Position numbers and translations under genes: made by a program. Shown here in pieces: positions 26,164-35,047 of a DNA stretch of 64,000 nucleotides; the first letter of the stretch is position 1, and each line of letters begins with the position of its first letter. This stretch comes from CAZMRF01 sp964568735 (lineage in GTDB: Bacteria; Acidobacteriota; Polarisedimenticolia; JACPZX01): the NCBI GenBank assembly GCA_964568735.1, contig CAZMRF010000001.1, positions 248,001 to 312,000 of the forward strand, given 5' to 3'. The notes under the pieces were generated by a model that saw only the letters and a list, made by a program, of their open reading frames with translations, was not told the origin of the DNA and made no database searches.

Positions 26164-28056
26164 ATGCCCATGGAACTGGAGAGAAGCGCGCCTGAGCATC
26201 GCTCGCGGCTGCTGCCTCTCTCCGTCGCCGCGCTCGGCGTCGTCTACGGCGACATCGGGACGAGCCCGCTCTACGCCGTGCGCGAGTGCTTCTTCGGCCC
26301 GCACGCCGTCCCCGCCACACGGGAGAACATCCTCGGCATCCTCTCCCTGATCTTCTGGTCGCTCGTGATCACAGTCACTTTGAAATACCACGTCTACGTC
26401 CTCCGAGCCGACAACCGCGGGGAGGGAGGCATCCTCGCGCTGATGGCCCTCGTCCGCGGCAAGCTCGCGACGCGCCGGGGGCGGCAGGTCGGCATCGGCC
26501 TGGGCCTCTTCGGGGCTGCGCTCCTCTACGGCGACGGCATCATCACTCCCGCCATCTCCGTCCTCGGCGCCATCGAGGGGTTGGACGTCGCCACCCCCAT
26601 CTTCGGCCCCTTCGTCGTTCCGATCACCGTCGTCATCATGATCGGCCTCTTCTTCTTCCAGCGCCGCGGAACGGCGAGCGTGGGCGCCGTCTTCGGTCCC
26701 GTCATGCTGGTGTGGTTCACGACGCTCGGAATCCTGGGCCTCCATGAAATCGCCCGGGAGCCGGGGGTCCTCGCCGCCGTCAGCCCCGTCCACGCCGTCC
26801 ATTTCTTTGCCGCGAACGGCTTCGCGGGCTTCCTCGTCCTGGGTGCCGTCTTCCTCGTCGCGACGGGCGGCGAAGCGCTCTACGCCGACCTCGGCCACTT
26901 CGGCGAGCGCCCGATCCAGATCGACTGGTTCTGCCTCGTCGGCCCCTCCCTCCTCATCAACTACTTCGGGCAGGGAGCTCTCCTGCTCGCCCATCCCGAT
27001 GCGGCGCACAACCCCTTCTACCTGCTCGCCCCGGCCTGGGCGCTCTACCCCCTCGTCGTCCTCGCGACGATGGCGGCCGTCATCGCCTCCCAGGCGATCA
27101 TCTCGGGGGCCTTCTCCCTCACCATGCAGGCCGTCCAGCTCGGCTACCTGCCGCGCCTCAGCATCATCCACACCTCCGCCACCGAGATCGGACAGGTCTA
27201 CATCCCGGGGGTCAACTGGGCCTTGATGGTGGCGACGATCGCCCTCGTCCTGGGGTTCCGCACGTCGAGCAACATCGCCAACGCCTACGGAGTGGCGGTC
27301 ACGACGACGATGGTCATCACCACGGCGCTGGCCTATGTCGTCGCCCGGAGGCTCTGGGGCTGGTCGATCGGCCGCTCCGTCGCGGTGACGGGGCTCTTCC
27401 TCTTTGTGGACCTCGCCTTCTTCAGCTCCAACATCGTCAAGGTGGCCGCCGGCGGCTGGGTCGCCCTGATCATCGCGGCCGCGATCTTCGTCATGATGTG
27501 GACCTGGCAGCAGGGGCGGGACCTGCTCGCGAGCCGTCTCGAGGAGCGGACTCTCCCGATCGAGATGCTGGTGAAGGAGACGCAGGGGCCGCACGTCATG
27601 CACGTGCCCGGGACGGCGGTCTTTCTCACGGGCGATCCCAAGGGCACGCCCATCGCGCTTCTCCACAACATCAAGCACAACAGGGTGGTCCACGAGCGGA
27701 ACATCTTCCTGACCATCCGCGGGGAGGAGGTACCCTGGGTCCCCGTGAAGGAGAGACTGACGGTGAAGGACCTGGGATCGGGCTTCTACCGCGTGATGGC
27801 CAGGTGTGGATTCATGGAGCACCCGAACGTCCCCGCCATCCTGAGGCAGGCCAGGTCGCTGGGGCTCGAGGTCAACCCGGAAGCCGCGACCTACGTGCTG
27901 AGCCGGAGCCTGCTCGTTCCCGGCAAGGGGGGAGGGATGGCACGATGGAGGCAGATGCTGTTCATGTTCCTTTCCCGCAACGCCCAGCTCCCCACCGACT
28001 TCTTCAGCCTGCCTGCCGGACGGGTCGTGGAGCTCGGGATGCAGGTCGAAATCTGA
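26164..28056 (+). CDS. kup: Kup-family potassium uptake permease
   Basis: 630 residues, the usual family length. The N-terminus has the Kup signature ALGVVYGDIGTSPLYAVREC, then LKYHVYVLRADNRGEGGILA and FGAALLYGDGIITPAISVLG. About twelve hydrophobic helices fill the first 430 residues and a soluble C-terminal domain of about 190 residues follows (QGPHVMHVPGTAVFLTG ... DFFSLPAGRVVELGMQVEI). The family imports K+ with H+ across the inner membrane. The start ATG 26164 could equally be 26170. It lies alone between the dehydrogenase and the PspC gene. No regulatory K+-sensing element (kdp-type or c-di-AMP riboswitch) was seen. Confidence 0.95.
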   Translation: MPMELERSAPEHRSRLLPLSVAALGVVYGDIGTSPLYAVRECFFGPHAVPATRENILGILSLIFWSLVITVTLKYHVYVLRADNRGEGGILALMALVRGKLATRRGRQVGIGLGLFGAALLYGDGIITPAISVLGAIEGLDVATPIFGPFVVPITVVIMIGLFFFQRRGTASVGAVFGPVMLVWFTTLGILGLHEIAREPGVLAAVSPVHAVHFFAANGFAGFLVLGAVFLVATGGEALYADLGHFGERPIQIDWFCLVGPSLLINYFGQGALLLAHPDAAHNPFYLLAPAWALYPLVVLATMAAVIASQAIISGAFSLTMQAVQLGYLPRLSIIHTSATEIGQVYIPGVNWALMVATIALVLGFRTSSNIANAYGVAVTTTMVITTALAYVVARRLWGWSIGRSVAVTGLFLFVDLAFFSSNIVKVAAGGWVALIIAAAIFVMMWTWQQGRDLLASRLEERTLPIEMLVKETQGPHVMHVPGTAVFLTGDPKGTPIALLHNIKHNRVVHERNIFLTIRGEEVPWVPVKERLTVKDLGSGFYRVMARCGFMEHPNVPAILRQARSLGLEVNPEAATYVLSRSLLVPGKGGGMARWRQMLFMFLSRNAQLPTDFFSLPAGRVVELGMQVEI

Positions 28057-28174
28057 GAGGATCGAGGTCCGTGGAGGGGAACCCTGCGGAGCGGCAGGGC
28101 GTACCTTGGAGCGCCCTCCGGACCTTCGAACGAGCCCGGACTGAAGCCGGCTTCCGGGGGCCATAGAGGAGCGG

Positions 28175-28705
28175 ATGACCCGAATCCTGACGAGAGACAC
28201 GGAGCGCGCCATCCTGGCGGGCGTGGCGGCCGGCTTTGCCCGCTACTTCGACGTCGACCCGATCATCGCCAGGCTGGCCTTCGTCGTCCTCGCCTTCCTG
28301 CATGGGCTGGGTTTCGTCCTCTACGCGATCTGCTGGGTCATCGTCCCCAAGGAGCCCGCAACCGCCGATCGCGCCGCGGGCACGGGCTCCCCGGCGGGCC
28401 CGGAGGCTTCCGGCTCCTCGAGCGGGGCAGGTGAGCCTGTCGGAACTCCGGCCGACCGGTTCGTGGAAGAAGTACGCAGTACGGGAGAAAAAGTCGTGGA
28501 GAAGATCAAGCGCGCGGAGCGTGAGCGGGGAAGAGGCCAGCTGATCGGCGGCACCATCCTGGTCACCATCGGCCTCATCTTCCTGGCGCCCCGTCTCGAT
28601 CTCTGGTTCTGGCCCGATTGGCTGAATATCTGGGACCTCTGGCCCGCGATCCTGATCGTCCTCGGCGCATCCATGCTGCTGCGCGCGCGTCCGGGAAGAT
28701 CATGA
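28175..28705 (+). CDS. PspC-domain membrane protein
   Basis: 176 residues; ATG 28175 with AGAGGAG upstream. Residues 1-60 are a PspC domain (ERAILAGVAAGFARYFDVDP, then FVVLAFLHGLGFVLYAICWV), followed by a Ser/Gly/Pro linker, an amphipathic charged helix (VEEVRSTGEKVVEKIKRAER) and two hydrophobic segments ending LWPAILIVLGASMLL, a LiaF-type membrane module. PspC proteins sense or respond to membrane stress. The stop overlaps the ATG of the next gene by four bases, linking it to a second LiaF-like protein. No PspA/LiaRS gene is nearby. Confidence 0.85.
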   Translation: MTRILTRDTERAILAGVAAGFARYFDVDPIIARLAFVVLAFLHGLGFVLYAICWVIVPKEPATADRAAGTGSPAGPEASGSSSGAGEPVGTPADRFVEEVRSTGEKVVEKIKRAERERGRGQLIGGTILVTIGLIFLAPRLDLWFWPDWLNIWDLWPAILIVLGASMLLRARPGRS

Positions 28706-29649
28706 GCGAGGCGGCTCTGGCCTGGAGGCGCGTCTCCCGGGGCACCTACCTCATCGGCTTCGGCGTCCTCCTCCTCCTGACGACGCACGACAAGCTGGGC
28801 TGGTCCTTCTGGATCGAGGCAGCCTCCCTCTGGCCTGTCCTCCTCGTGGCCCTGGGGATCCGGATGATCTTCGAGAAGAGCCGGGCCCCCTGGGCCATGC
28901 TGCTCTCGCCCCTGATCGTCCTCTCGACGCTCACGTGGCTGGCCTTCTCCCACCCCTCTCGCGCGATCGACGGCTGGAACCCGGTGACAGCCGACGCCCC
29001 GGCCTCCGTGGATCGGTGGGCCTTCACGGGCAGGCTGGCGATGGCCAGCCTCGATCTCAGGAGCCAGGCCCTGGCGCCCGGCCGGCTCATCGAAGGACGC
29101 ATCTCGGGAGGCTGGGCCACCGACCCGCGCGTCCGACTCCGGGAGAGCGAGGCGCGGGTCGAGATGGGCGGGTGGAGGGGGGGGAGGATTCACCTGCTGG
29201 TGCCCGGTGTCACCCAGACCTGGGAGCTGGGACTCTCGGAGGAGCTGCCGCTGGCCCTCTTCCTCGAGGGGGCCTTCACGGAGGGGGATGTGGACCTGCG
29301 GGAGGCAAGGCTCTCCCGGATCGATCTCCAGGGCGCCTTCCACCGCCTCCGGTATCACCTGGGCCAACCCGCCCAGGAGGTCCGATTCGACATCGACGGC
29401 GCCTTCAATGATATCGAAATCGTCGTTCCGCCCGAGACGCCCGTCAGCGTTTCGACCGACGGGGTCGTCAATATCGTACAGGGCCGCCCGGACCGCCCCG
29501 CCCCTACGGCACCAGGCTACAGGCTTCGGGTCCATGGGTTCATGAACCACGTGGAGGTCAGCTCCGACCCCGCTTCACCTTCGGGAAACGACGAGAGCCA
29601 GCCGCCCGCCGCCGGCACCAACAGCGATTCCGCTCCTTCTGCACCCTGA
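28702..29649 (+). CDS. LiaF/PspC-partner-like membrane protein
   Basis: 315 residues from ATG 28702 (ATGA overlap with the PspC gene). The N-terminus has hydrophobic hairpins (SRGTYLIGFGVLLLLTTHD, SLWPVLLVALGIRMIFE, LLSPLIVLSTLTWLAF), the 'LWPVLLVALG' motif being shared with the PspC gene's C-terminus. The rest, about residues 115-290, is a beta-helix/toast-rack-like domain with repeated short strands (ALFLEGAFTEGDVDLREARL, EVRFDIDGAFNDIEIVVPPE), as in the C-terminal domain of LiaF-type proteins. It probably acts with the PspC protein in the inner membrane as a stress-sensing pair. It ends in a low-complexity tail. Confidence 0.75.
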   Translation: MSEAALAWRRVSRGTYLIGFGVLLLLTTHDKLGWSFWIEAASLWPVLLVALGIRMIFEKSRAPWAMLLSPLIVLSTLTWLAFSHPSRAIDGWNPVTADAPASVDRWAFTGRLAMASLDLRSQALAPGRLIEGRISGGWATDPRVRLRESEARVEMGGWRGGRIHLLVPGVTQTWELGLSEELPLALFLEGAFTEGDVDLREARLSRIDLQGAFHRLRYHLGQPAQEVRFDIDGAFNDIEIVVPPETPVSVSTDGVVNIVQGRPDRPAPTAPGYRLRVHGFMNHVEVSSDPASPSGNDESQPPAAGTNSDSAPSAP

Positions 29650-29831
29650 CGCCCGCGGCGTCCGGCGAGGTGGACGTCACCGGTTAAGGGGAGGGCGAAG
29701 AGAGCCTCCAGGCGCGCCGCTCTCTGCGGGCCGCGCGATCGGAGATGCAACCGGGCGGGGAGTGCCCGCATCTCAGTCAGGTGGGAGGGGCGGGAGGCCG
29801 CCGGCTGGTGTAACCTTGGTGGCGGCGTGCA

Positions 29832-29892
29832 CGTAAAGAATCCGTAAAACCCTCCTCGTGAAGACCTTATCCCGAGCGTCTTGGGGTAAGGT
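29832..29892. promoter_or_regulatory. Candidate operator: paired CGTAAA and an inverted repeat upstream of the adaptor operon
   Basis: CGTAAA occurs at 29832-29837 and 29843-29848, exactly 11 bases apart, the phasing used by OmpR/PhoB-type regulators. Next to it, ACCTTATCCC (29864-29873) and GGGGTAAGGT (29883-29892) form an inverted repeat with one mismatch and a nine-base centre. Both lie 30-90 bases before the operon start. Function is inferred only from symmetry and position. Confidence 0.4.
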
Positions 29893-29922
29893 TGGGGACA
29901 CCCCGGCAGGCAGGCGGTACCG

Positions 29923-31251
29923 ATGAGAATCCCTGATGGCGATGCTCCACGGCTCGGCACGCAGAGGCTCCGGCTGGTCCTCGCGCTCCTCGCCGTCTTC
30001 GGGGCGGCCGGGTGCAGCCCGGCGCGCTCCGCCGACGAGAAAGCAGCCGCTCCGCCGGCGCGGGTGCCTCCTCCCGGGGAGAGCGCTCCCGCCGCCAGCC
30101 CGGCGGCCGGCAGGATCGTCACTCGCGGCGACTTCGAGCGCGAGCTCCTCCTGACGGGCGAAATCGAGGCCGTTCGCTCGCTCGCCATCAAGTCGCCCCA
30201 GACTGCCATCTTCCAGATGCGGATCCAGTTCATGGCCGAGGAGGGAACCGTGGTGAAGGAGGGCGATCCTCTCCTCGACTTCGACAATTCCTCGCTCGCC
30301 GACAGGGTCCGCGAGCTCGAGACCCAGATCCTCGACGCCGAAACCCAGATCGTGGCCAAGCGCAGCGAGCTCGCGAGCAAGCTGAAGGATCTCGAGATCG
30401 AGCTGGCCGAGAAGAAGTTCGCCAGCGACCGGACGAGGGTCGAGGCGAGCATCGACGAGGAGGTCCTCTCGCGGAAGGAGTACAACGAGAGGCAGCTCGC
30501 CTCCGAGAAGGCCGCCAAGGAGCTGGAGGAGACGAAGGAGCGCGTCGAGAGGACGAAGCAGAGCGGCACGGCGGACCTGGACGTGCTCGTCATCTCCCGG
30601 GACAAGCTGAAAAAGGATCTGATGTCGGCGCTCAAGGATCTGGAGCTGCTCTCCATCAAGGCGCCGGCCGAGGGGCTGGTCGTCTACGAGAAGCGTGAGC
30701 GATCGACCCTGCGCTTCCAGGAGGGAGACTCCTGCTGGCCCGGGCAGGCGGTGATCCAGCTCCCCGACCTCTCCGAGATGCAGGTGGAGTTCACCGTCAA
30801 CGAGGTGGACGCTCCCCTGCTCAAGGAAGGAATGCCGCTCAGGGTTTCCCTCGACGCGTTCCCGGGGCGCGATATCACCGGTGTCATCACGATGATCCCC
30901 TCCATGGCCGTTCCCCCCGAGGAAGACTCGAAGATCGCGATCTTCCGCGTGAAGGCCTCCCTGAGCGAGACATGGAAGGGCGAGATGAAGCCAGGGATGT
31001 CCGTCCTGGGCCGGGTCCTCGTGGAGCAGAAGCAGAACGTCCCCCTCGTGGCGCGAAGCGCCGTCCACTTCGACGGAGCCGCCTACTGGCTGAAGGACGG
31101 CGCCGGAGAGGACGGGGACTCCTCTCCCCAGCGCATCGAGCCGGTGGCGCGGAATGCATCCTGGTACGTGATCTCGGAGGAGGAATACGCGCGCCTCTCG
31201 GGAGAGCCCGAAGAGGGCCCACGCGTCTCTTCAGTCGGAGTCAATCCGTGA
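29923..31251 (+). CDS. HlyD/MacA-like periplasmic adaptor, lipoprotein (adaptor 1 of 3)
   Basis: 442 residues. A lipobox-like signal (LVLALLAVFGAAGC, Cys30) predicts lipid anchoring. After a Pro/Ala linker come a lipoyl half (LTGEIEAVRSLAIKSPQTA), a long charged coiled-coil hairpin (about residues 115-235, rich in Glu/Lys/Arg heptads) and the second half LSIKAPAEGLVVYEKRERST. The beta-barrel segment includes VDAPLLKEGMPLRVSLDAFP. It differs from typical adaptors in its long coiled coil and a C-terminal extension. The gene's stop overlaps a GTG start of the next adaptor (GTGA). The start ATG has no strong ribosome site. Confidence 0.82.
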   Translation: MRIPDGDAPRLGTQRLRLVLALLAVFGAAGCSPARSADEKAAAPPARVPPPGESAPAASPAAGRIVTRGDFERELLLTGEIEAVRSLAIKSPQTAIFQMRIQFMAEEGTVVKEGDPLLDFDNSSLADRVRELETQILDAETQIVAKRSELASKLKDLEIELAEKKFASDRTRVEASIDEEVLSRKEYNERQLASEKAAKELEETKERVERTKQSGTADLDVLVISRDKLKKDLMSALKDLELLSIKAPAEGLVVYEKRERSTLRFQEGDSCWPGQAVIQLPDLSEMQVEFTVNEVDAPLLKEGMPLRVSLDAFPGRDITGVITMIPSMAVPPEEDSKIAIFRVKASLSETWKGEMKPGMSVLGRVLVEQKQNVPLVARSAVHFDGAAYWLKDGAGEDGDSSPQRIEPVARNASWYVISEEEYARLSGEPEEGPRVSSVGVNP

Positions 31252-32471
31252 GCCGGAAAGGCCGCTACATCGCGATCGCCCTCGTCTCCCTCGCCGCGGT
31301 CGGCGTGGCCGCCGGAATGTGGGCCAAGGGCAGGGACTCCTCGGGCTCGGCCGCGCAGGTCCAGCGCGAGGACTTCACGGTCAGCGTCGAGGCCACGGGC
31401 AGGGTCGAGGCGGCCGTGGCCTTCGAGATCGGACCCCCCTCGGCGGCCGGGTACTGGAGCTACGACCTCTCGTGGATGATCCCGGAGGGAAGCCGCGTGA
31501 AGGCGGGCGACGTCATCGCGCGCTTCGATACGACGGAGCTGGACGATCACCTGCGCGACCATTCGGTCGATCTGGAGAAGGTCCTGCAGGAGCGGGAGAA
31601 GGAGGAGCGGAACCTCGAAGTCTCGCTCCGGCAGTTGGACCTGGATCTCGTCAAGGCGGAAGGCGATCTCAAGAAGCTCGACGTGGAGGCGGCCGTGCCC
31701 TCCGACCTCGTCTCCACGATCGAGATACAGACGCTGCGCCTCGAGCGCGAGCTGGCCCGCGCGCGGCGCGACTTCCTCAAGGAGAAGATCGACTTCGAGC
31801 GCGAGCTGGTGCAGTCGAAGCTCGAGATCCTCGACGTCAAGCGCGAGTTCTCGAAGGCCAAGATCGACTACTACCAGTCCACGAAGGACAAGTTCAACGT
31901 CAAGGCGCCCGTTTCGGGCCTGGTGGTGTACGTCCCGAAGCACAACGGCGACCGTTGGGAGGTCGGTGAGGGGGTCTGGATGCTCGCGAAGATCCTCAAG
32001 GTGGCCGACACGAGCACCCTGCGGGTGGAAGCCGACGTGCTCGAGGTCGACTCGGCGCGGATCGCGGCCGGCCAGTCCGCTGAGGTCTCCGTGGACGCCA
32101 TCCCCGGCAGGATCTACGACTCCAGCGTCTCGGAGATCGGCAAGATCATCCGGGAGCGCTCGGTGCAGGATCGAAGCAAGGTCTTCGACGCGATCATCCC
32201 TCTCGACGGGATGGAGATATCCGATCTCAGGCCGGGGATGGGGGTCACGATCACGATCGAGACCCAGAAGCTCCCGGGCGCCTTCACGATCCCGCTGGAA
32301 GCCGTGCATCTCTCGCCCGAGGGACCCTATGTCCTCGTCGGGAACGGAAGCGGCGACCCCGAGAGGCGGGTCGTCACGCTGGGCGTCAGGAACCGGAGCC
32401 GGGTCGTGGTGACGGCCGGCCTCGCCGAGGGCGAGCGAGTTCTCCTCAACGGCGGTGCCACCCGTGCGTGA
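31248..32471 (+). CDS. HlyD/MacA-like periplasmic adaptor, membrane-anchored (adaptor 2 of 3)
   Basis: 407 residues from GTG 31248, chosen because it overlaps the previous stop (GTGA) and immediately precedes an N-terminal membrane segment (RYIAIALVSLAAVGVAAGMW). The longest coiled coil of the three adaptors runs over about residues 98-215 (EKVLQEREKEERNLEVSLRQ ... KREFSKAKIDYYQSTKD). It is flanked by lipoyl halves; the second reads VKAPVSGLVVYVPKHNGDRW. Shared with adaptors 1 and 3 is the block 'APxxGLVxY ... W ... G ... VDA.PGR', here VSVDAIPGRIYD. It is likely an inner-membrane-anchored periplasmic protein that shares a complex with adaptors 1 and 3 and the permease. Confidence 0.82.
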   Translation: MSRKGRYIAIALVSLAAVGVAAGMWAKGRDSSGSAAQVQREDFTVSVEATGRVEAAVAFEIGPPSAAGYWSYDLSWMIPEGSRVKAGDVIARFDTTELDDHLRDHSVDLEKVLQEREKEERNLEVSLRQLDLDLVKAEGDLKKLDVEAAVPSDLVSTIEIQTLRLERELARARRDFLKEKIDFERELVQSKLEILDVKREFSKAKIDYYQSTKDKFNVKAPVSGLVVYVPKHNGDRWEVGEGVWMLAKILKVADTSTLRVEADVLEVDSARIAAGQSAEVSVDAIPGRIYDSSVSEIGKIIRERSVQDRSKVFDAIIPLDGMEISDLRPGMGVTITIETQKLPGAFTIPLEAVHLSPEGPYVLVGNGSGDPERRVVTLGVRNRSRVVVTAGLAEGERVLLNGGATRA

Positions 32472-33792
32472 CGCTTCGCCGCAGATCCGCCCCGCGCTGG
32501 TCTTCCTGGCTGCCGGACTCCTCGCGGGGGCCCTGGCCGCGGCGGGTTGCGCGGCCGCGCGCAGCTCCGGTGATGGAGCCGCCACGGGAGCCGGTGTCGG
32601 CGTGCCCCCCGTCGTCGTCGAGAATGCCGAGTTCACGGTCCCGGCCAAGGGCTTCCTCGAAGCCGAGAAGGCCTCCGGGATCGCCGTCCCCCGGGTACCC
32701 ACCGGAGCCCTCAAGGTGAAGGAGGTCGCGCCGGAGGGATCGATCGTCGCCGAGGGCGACGTCATCGTGGTCTTCGACGACACTCAGCTCAACATCGACC
32801 TCGAGAACCAGCAATCCACCTTCAAGTCCACGAACAGGAAGATGGACCGCAACCGGATCCAGGGCGACATCGAGCTGGGTGCCATCGGCGTCATGAAGGA
32901 CGTGGCGATCCTCGAGCGCGACAATGCCGAGCAGATCCAGGTCGTCGACGAGGACATCTTCAGCAAGCTCGAGATCCTCGAGGAGATCGTCAGGAAAGAG
33001 GAGGCTCAGGAGACGATCGTGTTCGCCGACGCGAGCCTCATGCTGCGCGGCGAATACTACGACATCGAGGAGCGGATCCTCGATGTCGAGAAGAAGAAGA
33101 CGAGCGGCGACATGGGGCGGGTCACGACCAGCCTCGGGAGCCTCGTCCTTCGCGCGCCCATCGGAGGGCTGGTCCTCTACAAGAAGAACTGGCGCGGAGG
33201 CACCGTGGCGGTCGGAGACACTCTCTGGCCCGGCAACCTGATCATGTCGCTGGTCGATCCGGCGAGCACGGTCCTGACGGCCTACGTGCTCGAGAAGGAC
33301 GCCGCCGGCGTGGCCAAGGACGCGGAGGCGATGGTCACCGTGGACGCCCGCCCCGGGAGGACCTTCCGGGGCAAGGTCAAGAGCATCGCCGAGGTCTCCA
33401 GCCCCATCGAGCGCAACTCCCCGGTGAAGTACTCCGAGGTGAAGATCACCATCGAGGACGGCGAGCCCGGACTCCTCAAGCCCGGGATGAAGGGCGAGGC
33501 CCGCATCGTCACGGGGCGCGTCGAGCGGGCGCTGGTCCTCCCCCGCTCCGCACTGCGCGGGGAAGCCGAGAGCCCCTTCGTCCTCGTGCGAAATGGCGGG
33601 GCCGAGCCCGAGAAGCGCGAAGTCAAGCTCGGCCCGGGCGACCAGGTCCGCGTGTCCATTGTCGAGGGAGTGGCCGAGGGCGACCTCGTCCTGCTCGACG
33701 ACGGCAGCGCCGAGCCTGGAGCGGGGCAGGCCGAGCCCGCTGCGGACAAGGCACCCGCCCCGCACGGCGGCCACGCCGCCTCCGGGCTCTGA
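32464..33792 (+). CDS. HlyD/MacA-like periplasmic adaptor, lipoprotein (adaptor 3 of 3)
   Basis: 442 residues from GTG 32464; GTG 32455 is an alternative. Both overlap the end of adaptor 2. The N-terminus is a lipoprotein signal (ALVFLAAGLLAGALAAAGC). Residues about 45-105 form the first lipoyl part (VPTGALKVKEVAPEGSIVAE), then a charged helical hairpin (about 110-220) and LRAPIGGLVLYKKNWRGGTV. The barrel/membrane-proximal region follows (AMVTVDARPGRTFRGKVKSI, KPGMKGEARIV). The tail is Gly/Ala/Glu/His-rich. Sequence blocks around the second lipoyl half show all three adaptors are paralogues. The permease gene begins 19 bases downstream. Confidence 0.82.
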   Translation: MRDASPQIRPALVFLAAGLLAGALAAAGCAAARSSGDGAATGAGVGVPPVVVENAEFTVPAKGFLEAEKASGIAVPRVPTGALKVKEVAPEGSIVAEGDVIVVFDDTQLNIDLENQQSTFKSTNRKMDRNRIQGDIELGAIGVMKDVAILERDNAEQIQVVDEDIFSKLEILEEIVRKEEAQETIVFADASLMLRGEYYDIEERILDVEKKKTSGDMGRVTTSLGSLVLRAPIGGLVLYKKNWRGGTVAVGDTLWPGNLIMSLVDPASTVLTAYVLEKDAAGVAKDAEAMVTVDARPGRTFRGKVKSIAEVSSPIERNSPVKYSEVKITIEDGEPGLLKPGMKGEARIVTGRVERALVLPRSALRGEAESPFVLVRNGGAEPEKREVKLGPGDQVRVSIVEGVAEGDLVLLDDGSAEPGAGQAEPAADKAPAPHGGHAASGL

Positions 33793-33811
33793 TCCGGGAT
33801 CTTCGCGCCGC

Positions 33812-35047
33812 ATGAGATTCCTGGAGTACGTCGCAGCGGCCATCAACGATCTCACACGCCACAAGCTCCGCACCCTTCTCACCATGCTCGGGATGATCTT
33901 CGGCGTGGGCGCCGTGATCTCCATGCTCTCGATCGGGGCCGGGGCCCAGGCCGAGGCGCTCCAGGTCATCGATGCCATGGGGCTCCGCAACATCATCGTG
34001 CGCGAGAAGCCCGTGGAGGAGGACGACCTCTTCACCATCCGTGAGAAGAGCCTGGGGCTCACCCTGCGGGATGTCGAGGGGATCCACGCCGTCGCTCCCG
34101 AGATCGTCAAGAGCAGCGCCCGCAAGCGGGTACGCGTGGATCGAATGCTTTCGGAATCGGGCCGGAGCGAAGGGCAGGTCCTGGGCGTGGGTCGCGCCTA
34201 TTTCGATCTCATGAACTTCAAGCTGGCCGGGGGAACCCTTTTCGACGCGACCGAGGAGGAGCATTTTCACCGGGTCTGCGTCCTGGGCGATCGGGCCCGG
34301 CAGGACCTCTTCGCCTTCCTGGATCCCATCGGCAAGGCCGTCAAGATCAACGACGTCTGGTTCACGGTCGTGGGCACGCTCGCGCCGCGCAGCCTGGGGA
34401 AGGACACCTTCCAGGGTGTGGAGATCGAGAGCGGGGACAACAGCGTCTTCATCCCCGTCACCACGGCGCTCAAGATGTTCGATCAGCCCCATCTCTCGAG
34501 CGAGCTGGACGAGGTGGTCCTCCAGGTTGCGCCCGGAGCCTCCATCGAATCGAACTCCGTCCTCGTCAGCACGGTCCTCAAGGAGGCCCACGGCGGCGAG
34601 CCCGACTTCACGCTCGTCGTCCCCGAGGACCTCCTGGATCAGTCCCGCCGCACCCGGAGGATCTTCAACATCGTGATGGGCGGCATCGCCGGGATCTCGA
34701 TGCTCGTGGGTGGCATCGGCATCATGAACATCATGCTCGCGAGCGTGCTGGAGCGCACCCGGGAGATCGGCGTGCGGAGGGCCGTCGGGGCCAGGCAGAA
34801 GGACATCCTGTCCCAGTTCCTTTCCGAGGCCGTGATGATCTCGCTCCTGGGCGGCCTCTCCGGCGTCATGCTGGGGCTCGGCATCGCCTGGATCGTCTCG
34901 CTCGTCTCCGAGTGGAACACGGTGGTGACGACATTCTCCATCGTCCTCTCGTTCTCGTTCAGCGTGGCCGTGGGGCTGCTCTTCGGCACCTACCCCGCGA
35001 TGAACGCCGCCGGCCTCAACCCCATCGAAGCCCTCAGGCACGAGTAG
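33812..35047 (+). CDS. ABC transporter permease, MacB/FtsX type
   Basis: 411 residues. It opens with the MacB_PCD start MRFLEYVAAAINDLTRHKLR, TM1 (TLLTMLGMIFGVGAVISMLS) and a periplasmic domain to about residue 270. It ends with three FtsX helices including ISMLVGGIGIMNIMLASVLE, then RTREIGVRRAVGARQKDILS and TYPAMNAAGLNPIEALRHE. This matches the permease half of MacB-type mechanotransmission transporters. MacB normally has an ATPase domain in the same protein or an adjacent gene; none is present here or next to it. It is the last gene of the three-adaptor operon and probably borrows an ATPase encoded elsewhere. Confidence 0.9.
   Translation: MRFLEYVAAAINDLTRHKLRTLLTMLGMIFGVGAVISMLSIGAGAQAEALQVIDAMGLRNIIVREKPVEEDDLFTIREKSLGLTLRDVEGIHAVAPEIVKSSARKRVRVDRMLSESGRSEGQVLGVGRAYFDLMNFKLAGGTLFDATEEEHFHRVCVLGDRARQDLFAFLDPIGKAVKINDVWFTVVGTLAPRSLGKDTFQGVEIESGDNSVFIPVTTALKMFDQPHLSSELDEVVLQVAPGASIESNSVLVSTVLKEAHGGEPDFTLVVPEDLLDQSRRTRRIFNIVMGGIAGISMLVGGIGIMNIMLASVLERTREIGVRRAVGARQKDILSQFLSEAVMISLLGGLSGVMLGLGIAWIVSLVSEWNTVVTTFSIVLSFSFSVAVGLLFGTYPAMNAAGLNPIEALRHE

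Noticed and set aside
28078..28108. GGAACC about 90 bases before the PspC gene with a downstream GTAC as a second ECF promoter
   Set aside because: The spacer is 17 rather than 16 bases and the -10 does not match GTCCAA; too weak without transcript data.
25849..28212. A 787-codon open frame on the minus strand opposite kup and the aldehyde dehydrogenase
   Set aside because: It is low-complexity in Asp, Glu, Gly, Arg and His, the usual shadow of a GC-rich gene on the other strand. The plus strand encodes clear Kup and dehydrogenase motifs. Similar long antisense frames (for example 37996-40449 and 6791-8308 on minus, 56305-58449 on plus) were rejected for the same reason.
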